Shown: piece by piece, positions 32,717 to 41,973 of the stretch | Position numbering within the stretch: position 1 is the first letter of the stretch | Layout: each line of letters opens with the position of its first letter | Source: Chlorobiota bacterium | GTDB lineage: Bacteria > Bacteroidota > Bacteroidia > Bacteroidales > F082 | Assembly (NCBI GenBank): GCA_013151215.1 | Contig: JAADIS010000110.1 | Span: 1-64,000 of the forward strand | Direction of reading: 5' to 3' | Length of the DNA stretch: 64,000 bases | Notes under the pieces: generated by a model | Told to the model about the DNA's origin: nothing | The model's database searches: none | Seen by the model: only the letters and a program-made list of their open reading frames with translations | Made by a program: the position numbers and the translations under genes

Positions 32717-33550
32717 ATGAAAAGTACGATTTATTTAATATCTTCTGTTTTATTGATGGCTCTGTTTTCATCATGCAACCCGCAGAAAAAACTTGCCCGC
32801 GAATTCGTCTCGAAATCAAAGGATTATAAATTGTTGGTTTTGGCCCCAAATTCCATTTACAAACATAATTTAAATACAGGGATAATTGATTCCCTGGGTA
32901 TTACTGATGAAAAAACCCGTGATTCCTTGCTTTGGGAGCAATCTTATTTTATAAAGAATATTGACGATTCCTTACTCATAGCAAACTATATTTTAGGATT
33001 TAAGAATGAATTGGCCAATTATAAGGTGAAAGTTTATAATCAGGGAGCCTACGAAGGATTTATGCAAAGCGACTCGAATGCGTGGATGATAAATATTGCA
33101 CAATTGGAAGTGGAGGAAGAAAATTATGAATATCGGGACGAGACCGAATATTATGGTTATGTATATTACCACGATCATCTTCTTAAGGCTGTCAATGTCA
33201 ATTCGTGGTTCGAGATCAATAAATTGAACTCCGATGATCAAAAGAACAATGTTTATTACGCGACCAATACCATTACCGATGACCTGACTTCGAGCTATGA
33301 TTTTGATATATTTACCGAAAAGGTTGTTTATCAGTACGATATCGATAGTCTGGATATGCCTGGGCTATATGAATATGTTTATTTGCTCGGAAGGATCTAC
33401 GCTACTTATACTTATGACTACCTGATGAATAAATACATAAGCAAAAAACAGGGTTTCCCCATGAAAAAAACAGAATTGCTCAGGTATTACCCACCGAGCG
33501 GAACATTCTTTCAAGCAGGCGAAAACAGGTTTATAACTCTTGATGAATAA
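32717..33550 (+). CDS. Lipoprotein of unknown function
   Basis: About 277 residues. The ATG at 32717 is chosen over 32696 because it starts directly with a lipoprotein signal (STIYLISSVLLMALFSSC). The mature protein is mixed alpha/beta, rich in Tyr and Asp (EEENYEYRDETEYYGYVYYHDH), ending in LRYYPPSGTFFQAGENRF. I do not recognise a named family, though similar lipoproteins appear in Bacteroidota. It stands alone: a gap of over 500 bases lies before it, and the next gene is on the other strand. Confidence 0.72.
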   Translation: MKSTIYLISSVLLMALFSSCNPQKKLAREFVSKSKDYKLLVLAPNSIYKHNLNTGIIDSLGITDEKTRDSLLWEQSYFIKNIDDSLLIANYILGFKNELANYKVKVYNQGAYEGFMQSDSNAWMINIAQLEVEEENYEYRDETEYYGYVYYHDHLLKAVNVNSWFEINKLNSDDQKNNVYYATNTITDDLTSSYDFDIFTEKVVYQYDIDSLDMPGLYEYVYLLGRIYATYTYDYLMNKYISKKQGFPMKKTELLRYYPPSGTFFQAGENRFITLDE

Positions 33551-33625
33551 AATTAGTCGATTAATTAAAATGCCTGTAAATCAGTAGGCTAAATAAAAAT
33601 ATTACTTTGTAAAATCTTTTGTTAA

Positions 33626-34141
33626 CTATTGCTTATTGCACAATTCAATAAATTCTATAACTGGCTCCAAATCAGGTTTCGAGGCATCGTGTTTAAAATT
33701 CGCCTTAAGGTAGTCGGCTTCTCTTTTTTGCAATAATTCCCCAACATCCTCAAGAAGTTCGTCATGGCTCTTGCCAAATGCGAAAGGCCGGGGACGAATG
33801 GCATTTTCAAGCCTTTTCACTAAAGCGCCGACCGGCATCTTTAAATAAATACTGATACCGTTTTTATTGATCCCATCTATTGCGCCATAAAAGCAGGGAG
33901 TCCCGCCACCCGTGGCTATAACTGTGTTCTTATATGAAAATGTTTCAAGCAGGATTTTATTTTCGAGCTCCCTGAATAATTCCTCGCCATACTTCCCGAA
34001 GAAAGCGGCGATATTCAGTTTGTAGCGACTCTCGAATAAATCGTCGAGGTCAACAAAGTCATACCCGAGTTCCTTGGCGAGTTTTTTGCCGATGGTGCTT
34101 TTTCCGACACCCATGAAGCCGATGAGGTATATTAGAGACAT
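33626..34141 (-). CDS. aroK: Shikimate kinase
   Basis: Phosphorylates shikimate at the 3-hydroxyl with ATP in chorismate synthesis. 171 residues, normal length. The P-loop GFMGVGKST is at 8-16, the D-x-D shikimate-binding segment FVDLDDLFE follows, then FGEELFRELE with the conserved Arg and GGG in VIATGGGTPCF. The lid Arg region NAIRPRPF is present. It is downstream of the split transketolase genes on the same strand, which supply erythrose 4-phosphate for this pathway, but it has its own promoter box. Confidence 0.95.
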   Translation of the reverse strand: MSLIYLIGFMGVGKSTIGKKLAKELGYDFVDLDDLFESRYKLNIAAFFGKYGEELFRELENKILLETFSYKNTVIATGGGTPCFYGAIDGINKNGISIYLKMPVGALVKRLENAIRPRPFAFGKSHDELLEDVGELLQKREADYLKANFKHDASKPDLEPVIEFIELCNKQ

Positions 34142-34157
34142 TTTTTACGATATTATC

Positions 34158-34165
34158 CAAAAATA
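34158..34165 (-). promoter_or_regulatory. aroK promoter -7 box
   Basis: CAAAAATA on the plus strand reads TATTTTTG on the minus strand, 17 bases before the aroK ATG. Confidence 0.5.
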
Positions 34166-34211
34166 AGAAAACCATAATTGCTTCAGAATCCGTTTGAAGG
34201 CGATTATAGTT

Positions 34212-35168
34212 TTAAACTTTTCTGCCAATGGCCTTTTCTGCGGAAGCAACAATATGCCCGGCATCCAGGCCGTACTGCTTCATTAGCTCGGCAGGTGTGC
34301 CGCTTTGCCCAAAACTGTCCATAACGGCCACATATTCCTGCGGTACCGGGAAGTTCCTTGCCATTAATTGAGCAACCGAGTCTCCCAGGCCTCCGTTAAG
34401 GCTATGCTCTTCGGCAGTAACTATACATCCTGTTTTCCGGGCCGATTCGAGGACAGCCTTTTCGTCAAGTGGCTTAATCGTGTGAATATTAACAACTTCT
34501 GCGCTAATGCCTTTACGGTTAAGGATTTTTGCGGCTTCCAAAGCTTCCCAAACCAAATGACCGGTTGCGAAAATACTAACATCTTTACCATCGATAAGTT
34601 TTAGCGCCTTCCCAATTTCGAATTCCTGATCGTCGGTAATGAAATTAGGAACAACAGGGCGTCCGAACCTCAAATAAACAGGTCCGATATGATCGGCAAT
34701 GGCTTTTGTGGCCTGTTTGGTTTGATTAAAGTCGCAGGGGTTGATAACCGTCATGCCGGGCAGCATCTTCATCAACCCAATATCTTCCAGTGTTTGATGC
34801 GTGGCGCCATCTTCGCCAAGCGTAATGCCGGCATGTGAGGCACAAATCTTGACATTCTTTTCAGAGTAGGCCACTTCCTGGCGAATTTGATCGTAAACCC
34901 TAGCTGTGGAGAAGTTTGCGAATGTCCCGGTAAAGGGGATATACCCCCCGATTGTTAATCCGGCCGCTGTACCTATCATATTAGCCTCGGCAATGCCCAT
35001 CTGAAAAAACCTCTCCGGGAAATTATCGGCAAAAGCGTTCATCTTCAGCGATCCGGTCAAATCGGCACACAGGGCCACAACATTAGGGTTGCTTTGCCCC
35101 AGTTCATAAAGTGCTTCCCCAAATCCGGAACGGGTGTCGCGCTTGTCAATTATCTTATATTCTTTCAT
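34212..35168 (-). CDS. Transketolase, C-terminal subunit
   Basis: Second half of a two-piece thiamine-diphosphate transketolase of the pentose phosphate pathway. About 318 residues from MKEYKIIDKRDTRSGFGEAL; an ATG 33 bases further upstream is possible. The pyrimidine-binding domain has AEANMIGTAAGLTIGGY with the catalytic Glu, GEDGATHQTLEDIGLMKMLPG, and the C-terminal domain ends AEHSLNGGLGDSVAQLMA and GQSGTPAELMKQYGLD. The matching N-terminal subunit is at 36619-37464, separated from it by a vWA gene on the same strand. The halves are expected to form one enzyme. Confidence 0.93.
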   Translation of the reverse strand: MKEYKIIDKRDTRSGFGEALYELGQSNPNVVALCADLTGSLKMNAFADNFPERFFQMGIAEANMIGTAAGLTIGGYIPFTGTFANFSTARVYDQIRQEVAYSEKNVKICASHAGITLGEDGATHQTLEDIGLMKMLPGMTVINPCDFNQTKQATKAIADHIGPVYLRFGRPVVPNFITDDQEFEIGKALKLIDGKDVSIFATGHLVWEALEAAKILNRKGISAEVVNIHTIKPLDEKAVLESARKTGCIVTAEEHSLNGGLGDSVAQLMARNFPVPQEYVAVMDSFGQSGTPAELMKQYGLDAGHIVASAEKAIGRKV

Positions 35169-35232
35169 CTGTCTAATTTCTCTGTTCTCAACTTCTTTCA
35201 ATGCTGTATTTTTAATATGTGATGATTCATCT

Positions 35233-36609
35233 TTATAATTTTATTTTTGTCGTTTTAGACGATGTGATCTCAAAATCCTCCGTTTGGCTATAAGCCGATT
35301 GAGTGCTGTAAATAGGTCGGTAAACCAGTCGGTAGAAGCCGGGTTGCAAATATACCGACTCCGGTTTTGAGGAGTTCTCGTTAAGGTCGAGGATTTTAAT
35401 TTGTTTATTATCAGTTAAATAGAATAAAAACCCGTAAACCCTGATATTTTTTTGAATGCTAAGGATTCCGGGGCTGTCGATCTTAATGGTAGTAGTTTTG
35501 TCTGCTTCAATATTTATTTTATCCAGTTCAATTATTGGGAGGCTTAAGACTTCTATCTTATAGCTTCCTTGTAAGTAAGATGTTTTTTCGCCCAGCCACT
35601 GGGTATTGATTATTTTGTTCTTGATGCTTTTTACAATTACTTTCGGTTTGTATTCCGAAGGATAATTGCCGCTGAGGACAACAGATAGTTTCCCGCGGGG
35701 GCAATTTGCATAAACAATATTGTGCTTTCCCTGGGTGAGGCTGACATTGTTGATCTCAAGCGGGGGGAATGTTCCTAAAGTGATTTTATACTCAAGCAGG
35801 GGGTCAACTACCAAGGTGTCGGGCAGGCCCTTGTTATTTAGCGTATGAACAAAGTTGTAAACGATTTTCCCGCTTGCCAGGTCGGTGAAGGCCATATTGA
35901 TGTTGCTTTCCTTTGCCCGGCCGTTTTTGTCGAGAAGATTGACTTGCAAGGTCGTTTTGCTAAGCACTTTTTTAATGATGATATTTAGTGTGCTCTGAAA
36001 GCTATCAATATCGGGGGCGTTAAAGTATGATCCAGCACAGTCGAATATTTCGCTGTTATCGGCTCCAATACCTATAATAAACGGTTTAATGGCGATACCT
36101 TCTTTTTGTAAGCTGGCCGAGGCTTCGCAAATATCGCCATCGCATTCCTCTATGCCATCGCTAATCAAGATAATTATGTTCCGATAGTTCCCTTTGTTGC
36201 CGAAATCCGATTTCGCCCTTTCCAGCGACATGGCTATGGGGGAGGTTCCCCGCGGTTTAATGTATTTCAACCTCTGTTTTATACGGTCGAAGTTATTTGC
36301 CGCAAATGCAACTTCCAGTTTGGTGTCGTTGCAGTTTTGGGGGGGGTAATTGCGTTGATGGCCATAAACCCTGAGCGCAACTTGCAGCTTGTCAGTCGTT
36401 TTAAGGCTGTCGAGCACATCCGACAAGATTTTTGATGCTATCTTGAACTTCACTTGTCCCTGCCATTTGCCGCTCATGCTTTTTGAGGCATCGAGAATGA
36501 AGAGTATCCTCGTGGTTTTTTCGCTTTTAATTTCCGGCTGAGCCATCGAAAGACTTGCCAGGGAAAGGAAAGCTGAAACGAAAACAATATTTAAGACCGA
36601 TAGTTTCAA
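35233..36609 (-). CDS. Secreted vWA-domain protein
   Basis: 458 residues with signal peptide (VLNIVFVSAFLSLASLSMAQ). The von Willebrand A domain spans about 30-210 with a complete metal-ion site: D-A-S-K-S (Asp40, Ser42, Ser44), a Thr/Ser in GTSPIA and an Asp in LISDGIEECDGD. The remainder is beta-rich, probably three Ig-like modules. Such periplasmic or surface vWA proteins bind ligands through Mg2+. It lies nine bases behind the transketolase N-subunit gene and 64 before the C-subunit gene, so it interrupts the split enzyme operon. No functional link to transketolase is known to me. Confidence 0.82.
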   Translation of the reverse strand: MKLSVLNIVFVSAFLSLASLSMAQPEIKSEKTTRILFILDASKSMSGKWQGQVKFKIASKILSDVLDSLKTTDKLQVALRVYGHQRNYPPQNCNDTKLEVAFAANNFDRIKQRLKYIKPRGTSPIAMSLERAKSDFGNKGNYRNIIILISDGIEECDGDICEASASLQKEGIAIKPFIIGIGADNSEIFDCAGSYFNAPDIDSFQSTLNIIIKKVLSKTTLQVNLLDKNGRAKESNINMAFTDLASGKIVYNFVHTLNNKGLPDTLVVDPLLEYKITLGTFPPLEINNVSLTQGKHNIVYANCPRGKLSVVLSGNYPSEYKPKVIVKSIKNKIINTQWLGEKTSYLQGSYKIEVLSLPIIELDKINIEADKTTTIKIDSPGILSIQKNIRVYGFLFYLTDNKQIKILDLNENSSKPESVYLQPGFYRLVYRPIYSTQSAYSQTEDFEITSSKTTKIKL

Positions 36610-36618
36610 TTTCTATAA

Positions 36619-37464
36619 TTAATAATCGCCCAATGTTTCTTCAAGTTGAGATAAGGCATTGTCTCTTTGTTCGTCGTTGGGCGCCGCACCGTGCCATTTA
36701 TGTGTTCCCATCATAAAATCGACGCCCATTCCCATTTCGGTGGTCATCAATATCATTATCGGCTCCTCATTTCCCGAAAGGGTTTTTGCATGTCGCAAGG
36801 TGGCTACAACATCATCCATGTCGTTACCGTTCATCTCCAGGACCGTCCAGCCGAAAGCCTCGAATTTCAGCTTTAAATTGCCCAAGGGCATGACTTCATC
36901 GGTCGGGCCGTCTATCTGTTTGCCGTTATAGTCAACTATGCCGATAATATTGTCAACCTTTTTCGACCCTATATGCATCAAGGCTTCCCAAACCTGACCT
37001 TCCTGAAGTTCTCCGTCGCCCATGAGGCAGAAAACTTTTTTGTCGTCCTCGTTAAGTGTTTTTGCCCTTGCTACGCCTATCGAAAAGCTAAGCCCCTGGC
37101 CCAGTGACCCGGATGCAACCCTTACCCCTGGCAGTTTCTCCATTGTTGCCGGATGACCTTGCAAGCGTGAATGAAGCTTGCGGAAAGTTGCCAGTTCCTT
37201 AACGGGAAAATATCCGTTTCTGGCCAGTACAGAATAAAAAACAGGACTTATATGTCCGTTGGAAAGAATAAATACATCCTGGTTTGCCGCATCCATGTCG
37301 AAGTTTTCAGGATCATGATCCATTATCTCGAAATAAAGGGCGGTCAATAAATCGGCACATCCCAGCGAGCCGCCCGGATGACCGGATTTCGCTCCATTGA
37401 CCATTCTGATAATATCTCTTCTTACTTGGGACGCAATCTCACGCAAACTATTGTTGTCGGGCAT
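36619..37464 (-). CDS. Transketolase, N-terminal subunit
   Basis: First half of the split transketolase, 281 residues, carrying the diphosphate-binding domain. Visible are GHPGGSLGCADLLTALYF near the N-terminus and the thiamine diphosphate/metal motif GDGELQEGQVWEALMHIG. VDYNGKQIDGPTDEV and the end MMGTHKWHGAAPND follow. It starts the minus-strand unit tktN-vWA-tktC. Its promoter region has a TAnnTTTG box and a perfect 14-base palindrome at the expected transcription start. Confidence 0.94.
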   Translation of the reverse strand: MPDNNSLREIASQVRRDIIRMVNGAKSGHPGGSLGCADLLTALYFEIMDHDPENFDMDAANQDVFILSNGHISPVFYSVLARNGYFPVKELATFRKLHSRLQGHPATMEKLPGVRVASGSLGQGLSFSIGVARAKTLNEDDKKVFCLMGDGELQEGQVWEALMHIGSKKVDNIIGIVDYNGKQIDGPTDEVMPLGNLKLKFEAFGWTVLEMNGNDMDDVVATLRHAKTLSGNEEPIMILMTTEMGMGVDFMMGTHKWHGAAPNDEQRDNALSQLEETLGDY

Positions 37465-37502
37465 ATTAAACTATTGTTTTACAGATAAATAATAAAATTT
37501 TC

Positions 37503-37516
37503 CGGTAAATTTACCG
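37503..37516. promoter_or_regulatory. Palindromic operator candidate at tktN
   Basis: CGGTAAATTTACCG is a perfect 14-base palindrome lying five bases downstream (minus strand) of the tktN -7 box, so it covers the predicted transcription start. This is a typical place for a repressor site. Confidence 0.5.
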
Positions 37517-37520
37517 TTGG

Positions 37521-37528
37521 CAAAAATA
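37521..37528 (-). promoter_or_regulatory. tktN promoter -7 box
   Basis: CAAAAATA on the plus strand reads TATTTTTG on the minus strand, about 57 bases before the tktN ATG. Confidence 0.55.
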
Positions 37529-38166
37529 GCATTAAATTTATGAATGCCGGGCGTGGTTGAAAATTAATGAAAAATTGTTGATGGTTGCCGTATAAAAAAA
37601 TACCTTATCTTGATCAATACCTTCCTGCTCCATAATCTAGGATAATTCCTGTTTTGATGTGCTACGGGCTAGCAAACAAGTTTTTTAGCCTGGTTAATTC
37701 ATGCATTTATTTTAACGCATCTTCTTTTTTGCAATTCACATTCAGCCATGATTTATTTTCTTTGGGAAACTCTGTGTCTTCTCGGTGCTTCTTTGTGGAA
37801 TGGCCATCCACTAGATTTCACAAAAACTCAAAGTTGCGCATAGAAGCAGTAAGCTCATTTAATAACCCAAACTTCGCGTTTATAAATAAACAGTTGACGA
37901 CTCACTACTTATTAAATATTGAAATGTGTTACCATAATGATTATCAATAGCATATAAATACCATAATAATTAATATATTAAGACCTAGTATTGTTATGTG
38001 AAACTTCAGTTAATAAAATAGCAAGGCGCATCAAAAAAGGAATTAACCATAATCTTAGGGCGCTATAAATTATATGCTTGATCTTCAATTCCGGTTTCTC
38101 CTATTTACTTATATTCGTGGACTTGTTTCCCGCTTAAAAGGGGCTTAAAAAAAATAGGATATATTT

Positions 38167-41097
38167 ATGTGTAGGAACTTGCTTAGAATACCTTTAGTGC
38201 TGATGCTCAGTATATTTTTGATTTCTTCGGCTTCGCTTAAAGCCCAGCTTTATAAGGATTACGATAGTCCGGTAGCTAGGGTTTGGGTCGATTCGGTTTA
38301 CTCCTCGCTTACATTGGAAGAAAAAATTGGGCAATTGATATTCGTGAGGGCTAATTATTCGGGAAAACCCTATCTAAAAGAGGTGGATTCTTTTATCAAG
38401 GAATATAATATTGGCGGGGTGGTTTTCTTCCGGTCAGACCCTGTTTCTCAGGCTCTTAAAACAAATTATTGGAATTCGATGGCAAAAACGCCATTATTGG
38501 TTGCCATGGATGCCGAATGGGGGATAGGCATGCGCTTGAAAGGCACTGTGAAATATCCCTTGCAGATGGCCCTGGGGGCTGTTTCCGACAACTCGCTGAT
38601 TTATGAAATGGGAAAGCAAATTGCCCTGCAATGCAAACGTATGGGGATCCAGATGAACTTTGCGCCCGTGGTGGACGTAAACTCAAATGCCGCAAACCCG
38701 GTAATAGGTATGCGCTCGTTTGGCGAAAACCCGCAATCTGTTGCTAACAAGGCGTATCTTTATATGAAGGGCATGCAGGACAACGGAATAATTGCTTGCG
38801 CAAAACATTTCCCCGGCCATGGTGATACTAAATCCGACTCGCATTTAACACTTCCATTAGTCTCGGCTAAGAAAAAAGAACTCCGCAAAACGGAACTCCT
38901 GCCTTTTCAATACCTTATTGATGAAGGTGTTGCATCTATCATGACTGCACATCTGTCGGTTCCCGCCTTTGATAAAAACAAAAAACGCCCTACTTCCCTT
39001 TCTTATAAAGTCGTTAGTAAGCTGCTTAAGAAAAAGATGGGCTTCGATGGTTTGATAGTTACCGATGGCCTTGACATGAAGGGTGTTACAAAATATTACG
39101 ACAAGGGCGATGTAGCCAAAGAAGCTTTTCTCGCAGGAAACGACATACTCTTGATCCCTGATGATGTGAAAGCATCGGTGGAGTCGATAAAAGCATTGAT
39201 AAAGGACAAGCCCGCATTCAATGCAAGGCTCGCCGAGAGCTGCAAGAAAATATTGAAGTTCAAGTATTTGAGCGGAGCCTATAAAGGAGGAATTATCGAT
39301 ACTGCAAATTTGTTGACTGATTTGAATAATCCCGGATTTCACCGCCTTAGCAAGCAATTATCATACGATGCCATCACTATAGTAAAAAACAGTGATAGGA
39401 TTATCCCGCTCAGCCGTCCGGATACTTTGAAGACAGCCGTCCTTGTTATTGGCTATAAAAATACTGAATTCGAAAAAGTGATATCAGACTTTATGCCTGT
39501 TGATGTTTATTACTTAAGCCATAATGCCGATATTGCTAAAAAACAAGATGTATTGAATTCGCTGCAGACTGCCAATTTGGTGATCATCGCCCTCACAAAC
39601 ACTAATATTTCTGCCGCTAGGCGATATGGCATCAACAACGAGGAAGTTCAATTCATCAGCAAGATAGCCTCATTAAAAAGAACGATACTAAATGTATTTG
39701 CAAGTCCTTATGCCTTGAATTTCTTTCCTAATTTAAATGACTTCGATGCTGTAATGGTTTCTTATCAGGACAAACAGCATACTATGCACCGCTCGGCGGA
39801 GATATTGCTTGGAATGGCTCCTGCCAAAGGAAAGCTTCCGGTTTCGACTGCCACATTGAAAGCAGGTTTCGGAATTAGTACACCTAAAACGAGGTTGACT
39901 TTTAAATCCCCAGAGGATATGGGAATAGATATTTCCGTACTTGATAAAATAGATTCCATCGCGCAAAACGGTATCGATATTCAGGCCTATCCGGGCTGTC
40001 AGGTGCTGGCCGCCAAGGATGGTTATATTTTCTACGACAAAAGTTTCGGATATCATACTTATGACAAAAAAACACCTGTCAGGGACGACGATATATATGA
40101 TTTGGCATCATTGACCAAGATATTGGCCACCACGCCTTCATTGATGAAGGTTTATCAGGATACTCTAATTGATATCGACAAGCCCATTTCTGATTATCTT
40201 CTTTATCTTAAGAAAAGTAACAAAAAGCATATTTTGATAAAAGAAATCCTTTCACATCAGGCAGGTCTTTATGGCTGGATACCCTATTACGAGAGCACGC
40301 TTAGTTTAAATAGTTGGGATACAGCAATATATAGGTCGCAAATCTCTGAGGAGTACCCAAAACGGGTAGCTTTGAACATGTATATACACGAAGGTTATAA
40401 TTATAATATCTATAAACAAATTGCTGCATCTCCCTTGGGTGAAAAGAAATATAGATACAGCGATTTAGGTTTTTATCTTTTCAGGCAACTCATAGAGCTG
40501 TCTGTCAATTCATCGCTCGACGAATATGTTTTAAATCAGTTTTATTTGCCATTAGGCCTGAAGACAATGAGGTTTAGGCCTCTTCGCTTTTTTAGTGCCG
40601 CCCGTATTTGTCCTACCGAGAACGATAAAGAGTTCAGATACCAGTTGCTTCAGGGCGATGTCCACGATCAAGGGGCCGCCATGCTCGGTGGTGTTTCGGG
40701 CCATGCCGGTTTGTTTTCTGATTCTTATGATGTTGCCGTTATGATGCAGATGTTTTTGAACAGGGGGAACTACGGAGGACATCAATATATCGGTTCGTCG
40801 GTAATATCGGAGTTTACTTCCAGGCATTTTGAGGATAACGAAAACCGCCGGGGACTTGGTTTCGACAAGCCGATGTTGGAATACGAAGATCATGGACCCA
40901 ATTGCAAAAGTGCCTCTCCGGCAAGCTTCGGGCATTCTGGCTTTACCGGAACTTATGCTTGGGCCGACCCGGAATCGAGCCTTGTTTATGTTTTTTTGAG
41001 CAATAGGGTGTATCCCGATATGCACAACAATAAACTAGGCGAGCTGGATATCAGGACAACTATCCATCAATTATTTTATGATGCTGTTGGCGATTAG
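38167..41097 (+). CDS. GH3 beta-N-acetylhexosaminidase fused to serine beta-lactamase-like domain
   Basis: 976 residues with signal peptide (LVLMLSIFLISSASLKAQ). Residues about 35-380 are a family 3 glycoside hydrolase of the NagZ type: KHFPGHGDT at about 213-221 (His of the acid/base dyad) and nucleophile Asp300 in VTDGLDM. A GH3 C-terminal-like domain covers about 400-570. Residues about 595-970 are a class C beta-lactamase/PBP4-like domain: Ser648-x-x-Lys651 (SLTK), Tyr764-Ser-Asp in place of Tyr-x-Asn, and GHSGFTG near 923. This fusion is known in Bacteroidota and likely acts on peptidoglycan fragments in the periplasm, cutting GlcNAc-MurNAc bonds and perhaps peptide stems. It is monocistronic or leads the following membrane-protein genes (45 bases). 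Confidence 0.9.
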   Translation: MCRNLLRIPLVLMLSIFLISSASLKAQLYKDYDSPVARVWVDSVYSSLTLEEKIGQLIFVRANYSGKPYLKEVDSFIKEYNIGGVVFFRSDPVSQALKTNYWNSMAKTPLLVAMDAEWGIGMRLKGTVKYPLQMALGAVSDNSLIYEMGKQIALQCKRMGIQMNFAPVVDVNSNAANPVIGMRSFGENPQSVANKAYLYMKGMQDNGIIACAKHFPGHGDTKSDSHLTLPLVSAKKKELRKTELLPFQYLIDEGVASIMTAHLSVPAFDKNKKRPTSLSYKVVSKLLKKKMGFDGLIVTDGLDMKGVTKYYDKGDVAKEAFLAGNDILLIPDDVKASVESIKALIKDKPAFNARLAESCKKILKFKYLSGAYKGGIIDTANLLTDLNNPGFHRLSKQLSYDAITIVKNSDRIIPLSRPDTLKTAVLVIGYKNTEFEKVISDFMPVDVYYLSHNADIAKKQDVLNSLQTANLVIIALTNTNISAARRYGINNEEVQFISKIASLKRTILNVFASPYALNFFPNLNDFDAVMVSYQDKQHTMHRSAEILLGMAPAKGKLPVSTATLKAGFGISTPKTRLTFKSPEDMGIDISVLDKIDSIAQNGIDIQAYPGCQVLAAKDGYIFYDKSFGYHTYDKKTPVRDDDIYDLASLTKILATTPSLMKVYQDTLIDIDKPISDYLLYLKKSNKKHILIKEILSHQAGLYGWIPYYESTLSLNSWDTAIYRSQISEEYPKRVALNMYIHEGYNYNIYKQIAASPLGEKKYRYSDLGFYLFRQLIELSVNSSLDEYVLNQFYLPLGLKTMRFRPLRFFSAARICPTENDKEFRYQLLQGDVHDQGAAMLGGVSGHAGLFSDSYDVAVMMQMFLNRGNYGGHQYIGSSVISEFTSRHFEDNENRRGLGFDKPMLEYEDHGPNCKSASPASFGHSGFTGTYAWADPESSLVYVFLSNRVYPDMHNNKLGELDIRTTIHQLFYDAVGD

Positions 41098-41142
41098 GAA
41101 AAATAAACGTTAATTTGTCATTCAGAATTAAATTTTTATACA

Positions 41143-41973
41143 ATGAAGAGTAAATCTAAAAATAGGGGCTTATGGGTTTTGGCAATAGTGCTGACATTCG
41201 CGTTTATAATCTATCAAAGGGCCACTGGGCCTACCTATCCGCATAAAGGTTCGGTAGAGATTGCCGGGCAAACAGTTGATTATGAGTTGCTGCGTTCATA
41301 CGAAGTAGGAAAAAACGCAACAGTTGAGATTGATGTTCCAGGGAAAGACGTAAGCGGGGTTTTTACTTATAAAAGATATAAAAGCTACGATGAATGGACA
41401 AGTGTCGAGATGAAGCGTGACGGGAAAACGCTCAAGGCGGAAATCCCCATGCAGCCCTCAGCAGGTAAAGTGGAGTATTTTGTTGAGCTTAAATACGCCG
41501 GCAAAACAATAAGCCTCACCGAGGACCCTGTTGTTCTTAGGTATAAAGGAGTAGTTCCCAAGCCCGTTTTAGTACCTCATATATTTTTCATGTTTATTTC
41601 CATGCTTTTCGGGTTACGTGCCGGGATAGAGGCTCTTTTTAAAGGCGACGACAGTAAATATTATGTTGGGGTTACCTTAATTTGTCTTTTTATAGGAGGC
41701 ATAATCCTCGGCCCCATTGTTCAGAAATTCGCATTTGGGGAATATTGGACAGGATGGCCGTATGGTACTGACCTAACTGATAATAAAACAGCCATTACCT
41801 TGATATTCTGGTTAATAGCCTTTTATATGCTCATGCGGAACAAAATACACCGTATAATGGTGATTGTCGGTGCTGTCGTTATGATAGCCGTTTATATCAT
41901 CCCGCATTCGGCACGCGGTTCCGAAATTGATTATACCAAAACTGAAACCCCTCAAACAGAGATCGCCGAATGA
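41143..41973 (+). CDS. Membrane protein of unknown function
   Basis: 276 residues. One N-terminal membrane anchor (LWVLAIVLTFAFIIYQ) and a periplasmic beta-sandwich domain of about 120 residues (TYPHKGSVEIAGQTVDYEL to EDPVVLRYKG) precede four more helices: VPHIFFMFISMLFGLRAG, YVGVTLICLFIGGIILGPI, ITLIFWLIAFYMLM and IMVIVGAVVMIAVYII. No named family recognised; similar proteins occur in Bacteroidota. Its stop codon overlaps the rhomboid gene start by four bases (ATGA), so the two are coupled. It may be a partner or regulator of the rhomboid protease (inference from coupling only). Confidence 0.75.
   Translation: MKSKSKNRGLWVLAIVLTFAFIIYQRATGPTYPHKGSVEIAGQTVDYELLRSYEVGKNATVEIDVPGKDVSGVFTYKRYKSYDEWTSVEMKRDGKTLKAEIPMQPSAGKVEYFVELKYAGKTISLTEDPVVLRYKGVVPKPVLVPHIFFMFISMLFGLRAGIEALFKGDDSKYYVGVTLICLFIGGIILGPIVQKFAFGEYWTGWPYGTDLTDNKTAITLIFWLIAFYMLMRNKIHRIMVIVGAVVMIAVYIIPHSARGSEIDYTKTETPQTEIAE

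Larger units (their letters stand above)
37465..38166. other. 702-base gap upstream of tktN and GH3 gene
   Basis: Holds the tktN promoter and palindrome at its left end. The middle, 37770-37799, has a CTCTGTGTCTTCTCGGTGCTTCTTTGTGG sequence resembling a dispersed repeat seen in unrelated bacterial genomes. The right part is AT-rich. No credible gene and no good promoter for the GH3 gene were found. Confidence 0.5.

Noticed and set aside
37654..37950. 98-codon plus-strand frame in the gap before the GH3 gene
   Set aside because: Irregular composition, no signal or domain; it covers the CTCTGTG-type repeat-like sequence, which commonly yields false frames.
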